Shown here: in pieces, positions 29,276 to 37,609 of the stretch
Layout of the letters: every line of letters starts with the position of its first letter
How positions within the stretch are numbered: position 1 is the stretch's first letter
Origin: Deltaproteobacteria bacterium
Lineage (GTDB): Bacteria; Desulfobacterota; Dissulfuribacteria; Dissulfuribacterales; UBA3076
NCBI GenBank assembly: GCA_018399745.1
Contig: JAGYNZ010000004.1
Span: forward strand, 40,091-104,090
Direction of reading: 5' to 3'
Length of the DNA stretch: 64,000 nt
Made by a program: the position numbers and the translations under genes
Notes under the pieces: model-generated
Database searches by the model: none
Told to the model about the DNA's origin: nothing
What the model saw: only the letters and a program-made list of their open reading frames with translations

Positions 29276-29303
29276 ATTATATTCCGACAATTATTATTGT
29301 CAA
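29276..29303 (-). promoter_or_regulatory. Sigma-70 promoter of the tRNA gene
   Basis: Minus strand TTGACA (29298-29303), 16-base spacer, TATAAT (29276-29281), both perfect; the tRNA 5' end is 16 bases past the -10. The spacer carries a palindrome GACAAT/ATTGTC. Confidence 0.82.
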
Positions 29304-29662
29304 GAAGCAGTTGAGCTCCAGATGTGACGCATGAATTTACTGGACAAACGTCCCTAATCGGCTCGCACAAAGGGGCTCTGGTTTTGATAGGTCAAAAGTT
29401 TTTTGCCGCAGACTCCTTTAATTAGCTTATTAATAGATTCTTCCATCCAAAACAGCGTACGATAAAAAATATTATATCATTGTTATTTTAGTTAATCCAA
29501 AATTTGAAACCTGAGAGGTATGGTACTATTCTGTAATGCCGGGAAATGAAGAATAGGTACCAGTGTTAATTAAGTTAATTTGGCTCCATTTTGGAGTCCA
29601 AACGGCCCATATAAAAGGTCGTGCGGATTTTTCAATGTCTTAGACCGATAGGCGGAGCATTG
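29304..29662 (+). other. Divergent intergenic gap
   Basis: About 360 bases between the tRNA promoter and the antiporter gene. Nothing beyond AT-rich sequence and a ribosome-binding site at its right end was recognised. Confidence 0.45.
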
Positions 29663-31633
29663 ATGGGTATAGCGACTGACATAATCCTTCTTGTTGTTGT
29701 CGCATTTCTATGCGGGTTGTTGATGCAGCGTATGGGTCAACCAATCATTCTGGGCTACATAGCCACTGGGATTATTCTGGGACCACATACTGGGGGCTTT
29801 ACGGTCTCAAACATTCATGAGATCGAACTCTTAGCCGAGATCGGTATCGCGTTATTACTATTTGGCCTAGGGCTCGAATTTTCTTTCAAGGATCTCAAGC
29901 CTGTCAAAATGGTCGCATTGGTGGGGACACCTTTACAAATGGCCCTCACAATCGGGCTCGGTTATGGCATCGGCCATTTAATGGGCTGGGATTGGAAGTC
30001 GTCGCTCTGGCTTGGGGCCATGGTCTCGCTCTCCAGTACCATGGTGCTCCTAAAGACATTGATGAACCAGGGCTGGCTGGGTACCCTGTCCAGTAAAGTG
30101 ATGATAGGGATGCTCATCGTCCAGGATCTGGCCGTGATTCCGATGATGATTATCCTCCCCCAGTTGAACAATCCGGTGGTCGGGCTGCCGGTGCTTGGCA
30201 TTGCGGCCCTCAAGGCCGGGGTATTCTTAACTGGAATGATTCTGCTCGGAACTCGGTTGCTTCCAAGGCTTATGTCGCACATCGCCAGACTCGGCTCAAG
30301 AGAGCTTTTCCTTTTGGCAATCACCGCAATAGGGCTGGGGGTGGGTTTTATCACTCACCTTGTAGGTCTATCCTTTGCCTTTGGTGCTTTTGTGGCAGGA
30401 ATGGTCCTGAGCGAGTCAGATTATGGCCACCAGGCCTTGAGCGATATTATCCCTCTGCGGGATCTTTTCGGCCTCCTGTTTTTTACATCGGTTGGCATGC
30501 TATTTGATCCGGCATTTTTATATGGCCATATCAGGCAGGTAATTCTGCTGGTAATAACGGTAAGCATCGGCAAAGGGCTTATTTTTGCTTTTGTATCACG
30601 CGCTTTTAATTATCATAATGTCATTCCATTGGCTGTTGGACTGGGCCTGTTTCAAATTGGCGAGTTTTCGTTCGTTCTGGCTAGAGTAGGGCTGTCGACC
30701 GGCTCTATTGATAATGACCTTTACGCCTTAGTATTAACCGCCGCTATTCTGACTATGGTGCTCACACCCGTAGTTTCAGGTCAGACAGCAAAAATATACG
30801 CGCTTAGGCGGCATGGGTTCCGCCATGAGAGGCTTGAATCCTCAAAAATTCCTGATTGCGGACAAAGCAGGCATGTCATCATCGTGGGCGGCGGGCGAGT
30901 GGGCTTTCAGATAGCGCGGATTTTGAAGCGGCTTAATATAGAGTTTGTGATTATCGAGCTTGACCACCGGCGTTTTGAACAGGCCAAAGAGGCCGACATG
31001 GCAGTCATATATGGCGATGCCGGCCATGAAATTGTTTTAGAGGCAGCGGGAATTAAAGACGCGGCCCTTTTGATCCTTACCATACCCGGTCTTGTGGCGG
31101 CCAGGTCAACCATCGTTCACTCGAAACGTTTAAACAGGCATATCGAAATAGTGGCTCGAACATCCGGTTTGGACTATTTCGATGTATTGAAAGATCTCGG
31201 GGTTTCAGAAGTTGTTTTCCCAGAATTCGAGGCGAGCCTTGAAATGACGCGGCAATCCCTTCTCCGTCTCAAGGTCCCGCTGACTGAAGTTCAACGTCAT
31301 ACGGACACCATTCGACGTGAGCTTTATGCAGCTTTCTTCAATGATAGTGATAATTATCGAGTGCTCTCTCAACTCAGAGATGCTGAACAACAGTTTGATT
31401 TACAATGGGTCCGTTTAGCCAGGGAAAGTCCAATAGCCCATAGGTCTATAGGTGAGAGCGAAATACGTAAAACAACCGGTGCGTCTGTCGTCGGTGTTGT
31501 TCGGAATGGAGAATTGATGCCCAATCCCAGTGCTGACTTTATTTTGATGCCTGATGACTTGATTGCGATTATAGGGAGTGAAAAAAACAGGGAGGTTTTT
31601 TGTGACGTGGCCTCATCTCCACCGCATAAATAG
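29663..31633 (+). CDS. KefB/KefC-like CPA2 cation:proton antiporter
   Basis: 656 residues from ATG 29663, chosen because GGCGGAG lies 5 bases upstream; an earlier in-frame GTG at 29621 would prepend a non-hydrophobic extension. About twelve membrane helices (1-380) form a Na+/H+ exchanger domain with the CPA2 marks [11 protein letters not shown] and [10 protein letters not shown] TrkA-N (RCK) domain follows with the NAD-binding GGGRVG near 408 and acidic IIELDHRRF, then a TrkA-C domain (about 570-650). It probably exports K+ or Na+ in exchange for protons at the inner membrane, gated by a nucleotide. No KefF/KefG partner is adjacent. Confidence 0.93.
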   Translation: MGIATDIILLVVVAFLCGLLMQRMGQPIILGYIATGIILGPHTGGFTVSNIHEIELLAEIGIALLLFGLGLEFSFKDLKPVKMVALVGTPLQMALTIGLGYGIGHLMGWDWKSSLWLGAMVSLSSTMVLLKTLMNQGWLGTLSSKVMIGMLIVQDLAVIPMMIILPQLNNPVVGLPVLGIAALKAGVFLTGMILLGTRLLPRLMSHIARLGSRELFLLAITAIGLGVGFITHLVGLSFAFGAFVAGMVLSESDYGHQALSDIIPLRDLFGLLFFTSVGMLFDPAFLYGHIRQVILLVITVSIGKGLIFAFVSRAFNYHNVIPLAVGLGLFQIGEFSFVLARVGLSTGSIDNDLYALVLTAAILTMVLTPVVSGQTAKIYALRRHGFRHERLESSKIPDCGQSRHVIIVGGGRVGFQIARILKRLNIEFVIIELDHRRFEQAKEADMAVIYGDAGHEIVLEAAGIKDAALLILTIPGLVAARSTIVHSKRLNRHIEIVARTSGLDYFDVLKDLGVSEVVFPEFEASLEMTRQSLLRLKVPLTEVQRHTDTIRRELYAAFFNDSDNYRVLSQLRDAEQQFDLQWVRLARESPIAHRSIGESEIRKTTGASVVGVVRNGELMPNPSADFILMPDDLIAIIGSEKNREVFCDVASSPPHK

Positions 31634-31665
31634 TACTGATTGGATAAGAGGAGAAACTGGGGGAA

Positions 31666-32571
31666 TCAGATTTTCCCCAGTGGGAAGGGCACTACTTCAT
31701 TGATGTTAGACGAATTTGTAAGCAGCATTATCAGACGATCTACTCCAAGTGCCATGCCTGCGCATTTGGGAAGCCGGCTCAGGGACGTCAGAAATTCTTC
31801 CGGCCATGCACAGACATTAAATCCTTGCTCCACAAGTCGTTCAGCCTCTTTTCTGAATCTTGTCTCTTGTTCTACACGGTCTGTAAGTTCGGAAAAGCCG
31901 TTCGCTATCTCGAGTCCGCCCGCATACAGTTCAACCCTCTCCGCCACCATGGGGTCGGATGGCTTCAGCCTGGCAAGAGAGGCACAGGATGCAGGATAAT
32001 CCATCAAAAAGACAGGCCGATCCCAAGGCAAATTTGGTTCTATTTTTGTCACCATGTCTTCATTAAACCGGTCTAAATCCGTTGAATTATTCGGTGTCCA
32101 GCCGGCATGTTTTTCAAACACCTGTTTTATAGTTATCCTGGGAAATTTGGGATTGACATCGATCTTTCGACCCTTGTACGTTACCGAATCATCTTTCCAT
32201 CCAACCGCCCTGGCCGCTATTTTAATTATGGCTTCGCTGTCAGACATAAGATCGTGGTAATCCGATTCGGTCCTGTACCACTCCAGCATGGTAAATTCAG
32301 AAAGGTGATGACACCCCTGTTCTCCTTTTCGAAAAACCGGCCCTAGCTGGAATATGCGGTCAAACCCTTCTGCTAAAAGGCGTTTCAGGTTGATTTCAGG
32401 TGATGGAATCAGATACAGGTCAGGCCTGCCTTTGCCTTGGGGCACAGGGAATGTTCGAATGGACGACTCAGGTATGGGCGCCTCAATCATCAAGGGGGTT
32501 TGGACCTCAAGAAATCCCTGCTCCGCCAGAAAAGACCTGATGGATCTTATAATTTTGTCCCTGGTTATCAA
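31666..32571 (-). CDS. epmA: EF-P beta-lysyl/lysyl-transferase, EpmA/GenX/PoxA type
   Basis: Class II lysyl-tRNA-synthetase-like enzyme of 301 residues lacking the anticodon-binding domain, the hallmark of EpmA, which attaches (R)-beta-lysine to a lysine of EF-P. Visible: motif 2 FRKGEQGCHHLSEFTMLEWY, substrate loop FLMDYPASCASLA, the GGLEIANGFSEL block and motif 3 GMALGVDRLIML. The start is uncertain: no ATG exists near the N-terminus. A TTG at 32571 is the only common start, but the frame remains open and coding-like upstream (NIHKTREIISKH) to a stop inside efp, so a CTG or other rare start near 32634 is possible. It follows efp directly on the same strand. Confidence 0.88.
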   Translation of the reverse strand: MITRDKIIRSIRSFLAEQGFLEVQTPLMIEAPIPESSIRTFPVPQGKGRPDLYLIPSPEINLKRLLAEGFDRIFQLGPVFRKGEQGCHHLSEFTMLEWYRTESDYHDLMSDSEAIIKIAARAVGWKDDSVTYKGRKIDVNPKFPRITIKQVFEKHAGWTPNNSTDLDRFNEDMVTKIEPNLPWDRPVFLMDYPASCASLARLKPSDPMVAERVELYAGGLEIANGFSELTDRVEQETRFRKEAERLVEQGFNVCAWPEEFLTSLSRLPKCAGMALGVDRLIMLLTNSSNINEVVPFPLGKI

Positions 32572-32648
32572 TATCCTGTGTTTGGAAATGATTTCCCGTG
32601 TTTTATGGATATTGTTGCTGTAGTAATGGGACTTGTTCAGATGAGGAT

Positions 32649-33212
32649 CTATTTTTTTGCTCGCTCTACATATTCCCCTGTGCGGGTATCAATTTTCAGG
32701 AGTTCGCCTTGCTTTATGAAGAGAGGTACCTGGATCTCATATCCTGTTTCAAGTATTACTGGTTTTGTAGCACCTGTGGCCGTGTCTCCTCGAATTCCGG
32801 GAGGAGATTCTGCTACCTCAAGTTCAACAAAAGTCGGCAGTGATATATCAATTGGAGATCCCTGAAAAAACAGGATGTCGACCTCCATATTTTCCAGCAG
32901 GAAGTTTTTTGCGTTTACTACCTGGTCGTTTGTTAAGGTCACCTGATCGTAAGTATTCGTGTTCATAAAGTGAAAGCCTTTATTATCCCAGTAGAGATAT
33001 TGCATATGCACTTCATCGAGGTCGGCCGATTCAAATTTATCACCCGATCGGTAAGTACGATCCACAGTGTAACCGGTCACCATGTTTTTGAGCTTGCATT
33101 TATAAAGGGCCTGTCCCTTTCCCGGCTTGGAAAACTGGAAATCAGTGATGATATATGGTTCTCCGTCGATAGCTATTTTTAGTCCTTTTCTAAGGTCTGA
33201 AGAGTCATACAC
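32649..33212 (-). CDS. efp: Translation elongation factor P
   Basis: 187 residues, three beta-barrel domains. EF-P relieves ribosomes stalled at polyproline. The tip lysine to be modified is K32 in FSKPGKGQA, equivalent to E. coli K34. Domain II carries LEVAESPPGIRGDTATG and domain III the closing YEIQVPLFIKQGE and IDTRTGEYVERA. Start is GTG with AAGGAG 9 bases upstream. It is followed by epmA in the same direction, and a lysine 2,3-aminomutase (the EpmB function) is encoded 3 kb away, so the full beta-lysylation set may be local. Confidence 0.97.
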   Translation of the reverse strand: MYDSSDLRKGLKIAIDGEPYIITDFQFSKPGKGQALYKCKLKNMVTGYTVDRTYRSGDKFESADLDEVHMQYLYWDNKGFHFMNTNTYDQVTLTNDQVVNAKNFLLENMEVDILFFQGSPIDISLPTFVELEVAESPPGIRGDTATGATKPVILETGYEIQVPLFIKQGELLKIDTRTGEYVERAKK

Positions 33213-33309
33213 TTTGATCTTCTCCTTGATACATGATTTAACCGAAAATATTCTTCTGCATGTGGTTTATTAATTTCTTGTGCCTGCCTGTATTTTATTT
33301 ATAGATAGA

Positions 33310-33340
33310 CCTGACAGGCAATTATTTATTTCCTGTCAGG
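33310..33340. repeat. Paired CCTGWCAGG palindromes upstream of efp
   Basis: CCTGACAGG (33310-33318) and CCTGTCAGG (33332-33340) are each palindromic around the centre base and are also inverted copies of one another, 13 bases apart. They lie about 100 bases upstream of efp in the 339-base gap 33213-33551, which otherwise shows nothing. They could be an operator pair or an RNA hairpin; there is no T-tract on either side, so a terminator is unlikely. Confidence 0.55.
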
Positions 33341-33551
33341 GACCGTTATGGTTTATCATGATGTGGCTTCTATCAATAGTCCATAATTTCTTTAAGTTCA
33401 AGCACAGTCCCTTTTACACTATTTTTGTACAACTAATGGATTTTGTTCAGAGGCAAGTCGCGAGAAGAAAAAAATGCAGGGCTTATTAAGAGGAATGTGA
33501 ACATTTTTGGCGACAAGCAACAGGGCCATAGGACAAATGAGGCGGGTAAGA

Positions 33552-33953
33552 TCACCGGGATGACTGTATAATTACCACATCCCCTTCAATAATATAGGTA
33601 CGAGTGAACCATAGAGGTGAGAGCGGAAGGCCCAGCAGCATATCAACAAAGCCGAATTTACTTTTTATATCTATATTTATTATACCATTACCCTCGTATT
33701 CATCCAGTTTTTCTTCAAAAACCCTTTGCAGAGGTGGCTGTTTCCAGGTTACAAATCCGAAAAGTCCGAAGTGGGCCTTCATACTATCCTTGAAGTGCTT
33801 TACTATCAGCAGTCTTACCGGAGCAGGGTCATTGAGGCATAAAGGAGGATATACGTCCAAAAGGTCCAAATGGACTTTGCTGCATCCACATAGAAAAAAA
33901 ACGCAGAACATGGTCAAAAGGGTTTTATTAATAAAGCACTGAAAATTCATCAT
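33552..33953 (-). CDS. Putative lipoprotein, unknown function
   Basis: 134 residues from ATG 33953. A signal peptide ends in FFLCGC with the lipidated Cys near residue 24. The mature part shows PPLCLNDPAPVRLLIVKHF, a central LFGFVTWKQPPL and a hydrophobic stretch LLGLPLSPLWFTRTYIIEG but no known motif. The start is placed at 33953 because AGAGGAAG precedes it; the upstream in-frame ATG at 33977 would add eight residues and spoil the signal peptide. It overlaps the acylphosphatase gene by about 26 bases, so the two are coupled. Confidence 0.65.
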   Translation of the reverse strand: MMNFQCFINKTLLTMFCVFFLCGCSKVHLDLLDVYPPLCLNDPAPVRLLIVKHFKDSMKAHFGLFGFVTWKQPPLQRVFEEKLDEYEGNGIINIDIKSKFGFVDMLLGLPLSPLWFTRTYIIEGDVVIIQSSR

Positions 33954-34215
33954 ATCTTCCTCTTGGTGTCTCCTCATGAAATTCTATGTTGTCTACTCTT
34001 GAATATGCAGGACCTTTATGACACCAGTTTATCAACTCGTTCACAGCCCAGGCAGGTCCCTCAGCAATGAGTTCCACCCTGCCGTCAGGAAGATTCTTTA
34101 CCCACCCTTTAAGCCCTAACCGTTTAGCTTCAGCCTTTGTATTTGCTCTGAAAAATACCCCCTGAACCCTTCCATTCACTAATATGTTTACACGTTTTTG
34201 ACGATTTTCCATCAT
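33928..34215 (-). CDS. acyP: Acylphosphatase
   Basis: Small cytoplasmic enzyme hydrolysing acyl phosphates. 95 residues from ATG 34215. The catalytic Arg in VQGVFFR and Asn in GWVKNLPDG are both present, and GRVELIAEGP and the closing GRYDEFSVLY are typical. AGGA lies 8 bases before ATG 34215; the in-frame ATG at 34224 overlaps that AGGA and is less likely. The stop lies inside the start of the following lipoprotein gene. Confidence 0.92.
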   Translation of the reverse strand: MMENRQKRVNILVNGRVQGVFFRANTKAEAKRLGLKGWVKNLPDGRVELIAEGPAWAVNELINWCHKGPAYSRVDNIEFHEETPRGRYDEFSVLY

Positions 34216-34752
34216 AGCAGGCATCCTGAAATTAATTTGAAGTCTCGGTTGGATTATTCTCCATATTCTAATCTGAAGTCTTAAGAATTTTATACCTCAT
34301 TCCATATTTGACCTCTAGTAATTGTCCCAGCCTGGATTTCATATGTTATGCCGGAATCCGTTATTACATAATTCGTTTATTTCCACATTACAATTGAGGT
34401 GAAAGCCCCCCTATAAATTCCAATATGCTCAAAAAATTTGTTACTTTCAGTCTCGAGTTTTAGATTTGCAGATATTGTAAGCAAGCTGTGAGAAAACGTC
34501 AATCTGGCTTGAATTCGTTCCTATATATTATTATGATATCTTTTGATTGTTCTCCCGGTGCAGCCATCCTGTCATTGATCTCGAAATGGCAGTTCCGAGC
34601 AAAAATGGCGTTTTGAAAAGCGGTTCCTTTGTCATTTTTATTCATAGTGTTACGGTATCTTCCGAAAGATCGAACCATAAAAAACCACCACTGACATTAG
34701 ATTTGCCTGCCGAAATAAATTTAATTTCTAAAAATTTCAAAAAAAGAGCGAT
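34216..34752 (+). other. 537-base divergent gap, no gene seen
   Basis: AT-rich sequence between acyP (minus) and the YcaO gene (plus). I searched for a short precursor-peptide gene that a YcaO enzyme might modify but saw no ORF with a credible ribosome-binding site; the plus-strand ORF at 34547 lacks one and looks random. Confidence 0.5.
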
Positions 34753-36189
34753 ATGATAGATTCATGCCTTAAAAATTACACATTTGGACAAGACAAGGTC
34801 CTCATTCCAAAAGAGACTGTGAAAACCGCATTAAGCAGGCTGAAACAAAATGAGCTGATTCGTTTAAGTACTATTTTACGCATTGATAAACTTGATAGAA
34901 TAGGTATACCCGCCTTTATTTGTGAGATTGAGTCAAATTTGGGAATAGTTGATAGTTGTGGAAAGGGTACATCTATAGATCAGGCAAAGGCCAGTGCATT
35001 AATGGAGGCCGTCGAACGCTATAGTTGTGAGTGGTTTATAAAAAAGAAACGTCCTTTTATTGTTTCCAGCTATGACAATTTAAAAGGAAATGCATTAGAT
35101 CCATTAAGTCTACTATTGCCTTTACCATCTGTTTATCAAACAGATGACATATTGAAAGATTTGAGAAAGGTATCTCTGCCCTGGGTAGAAGCCTTTTCTT
35201 TAACACATAATAAGCCTATTATTTTTCCCTTACACTGGTTTTATCTCATCTATGGCACTACTGGATTCGCGAGCGGAAATACAATACAAGAGGCAATACT
35301 TCAGGCAATAGGAGAGGTAATAGAAAGGCATAATATCTCAAGAGTCGTACAAGGTAAGTTGTCTACTCCATCTCTTGATATTTCTTCGATTGATCACCAC
35401 ATTGCAAAGTCATTGATAAAAAAATTCTTTGACGCGGGGATCGAGCTTTATATTAAGGATTTTTCCCTGGGATTAAACATTCCAACCATAAGTGTTCTTG
35501 CCTATGATTCAAGTCCACCAACAGATACAGTCAGGATATATAATGCGGCAGGCGCACATTTGAATCGTGATTTTGCCTTAATTCGTGCCCTGATCGAACT
35601 GGCTCAACATAGAGCAGAGATTATTTATAAAGAAAACAAACAAAAAAGGCCAGGTGGACCTACTTATTGCTTCCCATATTTCAGGACCCTGAAGGATGCT
35701 TCATATTTAACAGAAAATGCGGAGATAATCCCTTTAAATAAAATATCTACTTACAGGCATTCAGATCTTAAGATGGAAATAGAGAAAGCGGTAAATTTTA
35801 TTAAACAGGTTAATAATATGGAAGTAATTGTAACTGATACTACTTGTTCTGAATTTCAAATACCAGCAGTAGCAGTAACAATTTCCGGAACACGGCTTAA
35901 TCGTCCCAGTACAAGGCTAAATCCTTATTTTTATATGGCAAAGATCTGTAAGTATTTAGAAAATTATGAGGATGCCATCGAGTATTTTAAAAAATCTATA
36001 GAAATTGATCCACAGTATAAAGATACTCCCCAGATTTGCTGTGATATAGCCATGTGTTATATGAGGCTAAAGATGTATGAGCAATCAAAAATTTTTTTTG
36101 AGAGGACTCTAAAATTATCACCAAAATTGGTTTTTTCAAAAAAATTCATTTGTGATTTCAAGGAAGTAATCCAGTCTTTAGAAAAATAA
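34753..36189 (+). CDS. YcaO-domain protein with C-terminal TPR
   Basis: 478 residues. The YcaO domain (about 40-385) carries the ATP-binding signatures: SALMEAVERYS at 81-91, GEVIERHN at 187-194 and IELAQHRAE at 281-289. YcaO enzymes use ATP to activate backbone amides, giving azolines, amidines or thioamides; E. coli YcaO instead supports RimO beta-methylthiolation of ribosomal S12. A short TPR region (about 392-460, LENYEDAIEYFKKSIEIDP) takes the place of the PxPxP tail of azoline-forming enzymes, so a thioamide-type or RimO-type role is more likely than azoline formation. The gene is visibly more AT-rich than its neighbours, and its ribosome-binding site is weak. It is followed 6 bases later by lysine 2,3-aminomutase. 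Confidence 0.85.
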   Translation: MIDSCLKNYTFGQDKVLIPKETVKTALSRLKQNELIRLSTILRIDKLDRIGIPAFICEIESNLGIVDSCGKGTSIDQAKASALMEAVERYSCEWFIKKKRPFIVSSYDNLKGNALDPLSLLLPLPSVYQTDDILKDLRKVSLPWVEAFSLTHNKPIIFPLHWFYLIYGTTGFASGNTIQEAILQAIGEVIERHNISRVVQGKLSTPSLDISSIDHHIAKSLIKKFFDAGIELYIKDFSLGLNIPTISVLAYDSSPPTDTVRIYNAAGAHLNRDFALIRALIELAQHRAEIIYKENKQKRPGGPTYCFPYFRTLKDASYLTENAEIIPLNKISTYRHSDLKMEIEKAVNFIKQVNNMEVIVTDTTCSEFQIPAVAVTISGTRLNRPSTRLNPYFYMAKICKYLENYEDAIEYFKKSIEIDPQYKDTPQICCDIAMCYMRLKMYEQSKIFFERTLKLSPKLVFSKKFICDFKEVIQSLEK

Positions 36190-36195
36190 AATGAA

Positions 36196-37404
36196 ATGTC
36201 TAAAAAACGCGGAATACAAGTGGAAAATACCACATTTAATGCCAGGGACGATTTGACGGATTTTCGCGCATATGGCCGGTCAAAGGCTTTGAAGCAAATA
36301 AATAGAGGTGAAACGAAACATTGGTCTGATTGGCGCTGGCAGTTTTCAAATCGGATTAAGGGGCTTGATGCACTGTCGGAGTTGTTGCAACTCGCGTGTT
36401 CTGAAAAAAAGATTTATAGAGATTTAATAGCTTTATACAAATATGCAGTTACGCCTTATTATTTTTCCCTGATCGATTGGTTAGATCCCGATGATCCTAT
36501 CAGGAAGCAGTGTATACCTGATCCAAGGGAGATCGAATTTTCCCTTCCAGGTTCAGAAGAAGACCCCTTGGCAGAACGTACACATATGCCGGTTCCCGGT
36601 CTGATTCACAGGTATCCTGATCGTGTACTGGCAATGGTAACCGGCACATGTGCTGTTTACTGCCGTCATTGTAACAGGAAACGCACATGGATAAATTCAG
36701 AGGCCGGCAATACAAGAGAGGCCTTTTGTCGCATGGCGGACTATGTCGCTGCCAGCCCCTGTGTTCGTGAAGTCATAATCTCCGGGGGAGATCCCCTCAC
36801 ATCATCCCTGAGCTTGCTGGATGAGTTTTTAAAGGCATTTAGAGAAATCCCTCATGTGGAAGTGTTACGTATTGGCACCAGGATTCCCGTAGTGCTGCCC
36901 ATGCGCATAACCGACGATTTATGTCAAATGCTGGCCAGACATCGTCCCCTCTGGATAAATACTCATTTCAATCACCCAAGAGAGATCACGCCTGAGTCCA
37001 CAAAAGCCTGCGAAAGGCTTCTCAAGGCAGGTATCCCGGTGTCTAATCAGGCTGTCTTATTAAAAGGGGTCAATGATTCCCTGAAAGTTATACAAGACCT
37101 GTGCCTTGGACTTCAGAGGATCATGGTAAGACCTTATTACCTCTTTCACTGTGATGCAGTGCGTGGGACAGATCACTTTCGGACAGATATCAGAAAGGGT
37201 GTTGAAATTATTCAGGAGCTGTGGGGTAAAATAGGTGGTCTGTGTATACCGAACTATGTTGTAGACCTTCCTGATGGTGGAGGGAAGGCCATGATGGTAC
37301 CTTCATATTTGATTGAATTGAGTGAAGAAAGGGCAATATTCCGCACCTTTGAAGGAAATATTGTAAGGTACCCGTGTCCTGAAGGGGCAGATGCCTTGTT
37401 TTGA
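36196..37404 (+). CDS. kamA: L-lysine 2,3-aminomutase (KamA family radical SAM)
   Basis: 402 residues. Converts L-lysine to beta-lysine using SAM, a 4Fe-4S cluster and PLP. Cluster Cys residues C152, C156, C159 (CAVYCRHC); PLP lysine K364 in DGGGKAMM; the two Asp residues that bind the lysine side chain in the clostridial enzyme (D293, D330) correspond to D320 (LFHCDAVRG) and D357 (VVDLPDGG). In glutamate 2,3-aminomutase these are replaced, so lysine is the likely substrate. The long N-terminus (WSDWRWQFSNRI) is LAM-like rather than short EpmB-like; the C-terminal Zn cysteines are missing. It follows the YcaO gene after 6 bases and lies 3 kb from efp-epmA, where beta-lysine is used. No ablB acetyltransferase is present. 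Confidence 0.93.
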   Translation: MSKKRGIQVENTTFNARDDLTDFRAYGRSKALKQINRGETKHWSDWRWQFSNRIKGLDALSELLQLACSEKKIYRDLIALYKYAVTPYYFSLIDWLDPDDPIRKQCIPDPREIEFSLPGSEEDPLAERTHMPVPGLIHRYPDRVLAMVTGTCAVYCRHCNRKRTWINSEAGNTREAFCRMADYVAASPCVREVIISGGDPLTSSLSLLDEFLKAFREIPHVEVLRIGTRIPVVLPMRITDDLCQMLARHRPLWINTHFNHPREITPESTKACERLLKAGIPVSNQAVLLKGVNDSLKVIQDLCLGLQRIMVRPYYLFHCDAVRGTDHFRTDIRKGVEIIQELWGKIGGLCIPNYVVDLPDGGGKAMMVPSYLIELSEERAIFRTFEGNIVRYPCPEGADALF

Positions 37405-37464
37405 TTATATTTGATTATATTTTAAGGAAATTTCACAAATATCATAGAATTTACCCCTGTAGTC

Positions 37465-37479
37465 TTGTTAACGTAACAA
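37465..37479. repeat. TTGTTA-ACG-TAACAA palindrome upstream of cfa
   Basis: Perfect 6-base inverted repeat with a 3-base spacer, 130 bases before cfa. It shares the GTTAACG core with the second palindrome at 37581-37595. Possible operator. Between them, 37517-37546 can form an 11-pair RNA hairpin (CACGTAGTGAC / GTTACTATGTG, two G-U pairs). Confidence 0.45.
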
Positions 37480-37580
37480 AGCATAATTAATATTATGGTA
37501 GTTACATATTAACACGTAGTGACACCGGGCAGTTACTATGTGATCAAATAATATTTTTTATCACAGATTGGCTCCAGCCA

Positions 37581-37595
37581 GTTAACGATGTTAAC
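37581..37595. repeat. GTTAAC-GAT-GTTAAC palindrome at the cfa ribosome-binding site
   Basis: Perfect inverted repeat with a 3-base spacer ending just before the AGGAGGG ribosome-binding site of cfa. It could be a DNA operator or an RNA hairpin that affects translation. Confidence 0.45.
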
Positions 37596-37609
37596 AGGAG
37601 GGAGACGGC

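Noticed and set aside
33280..33489. Plus-strand 69-codon ORF upstream of efp
   Set aside because: No ribosome-binding site and it spans the inverted repeats.
34547..34756. Plus-strand 69-codon ORF before the YcaO gene, considered as a precursor peptide
   Set aside because: No ribosome-binding site, overlaps the YcaO start, composition random.
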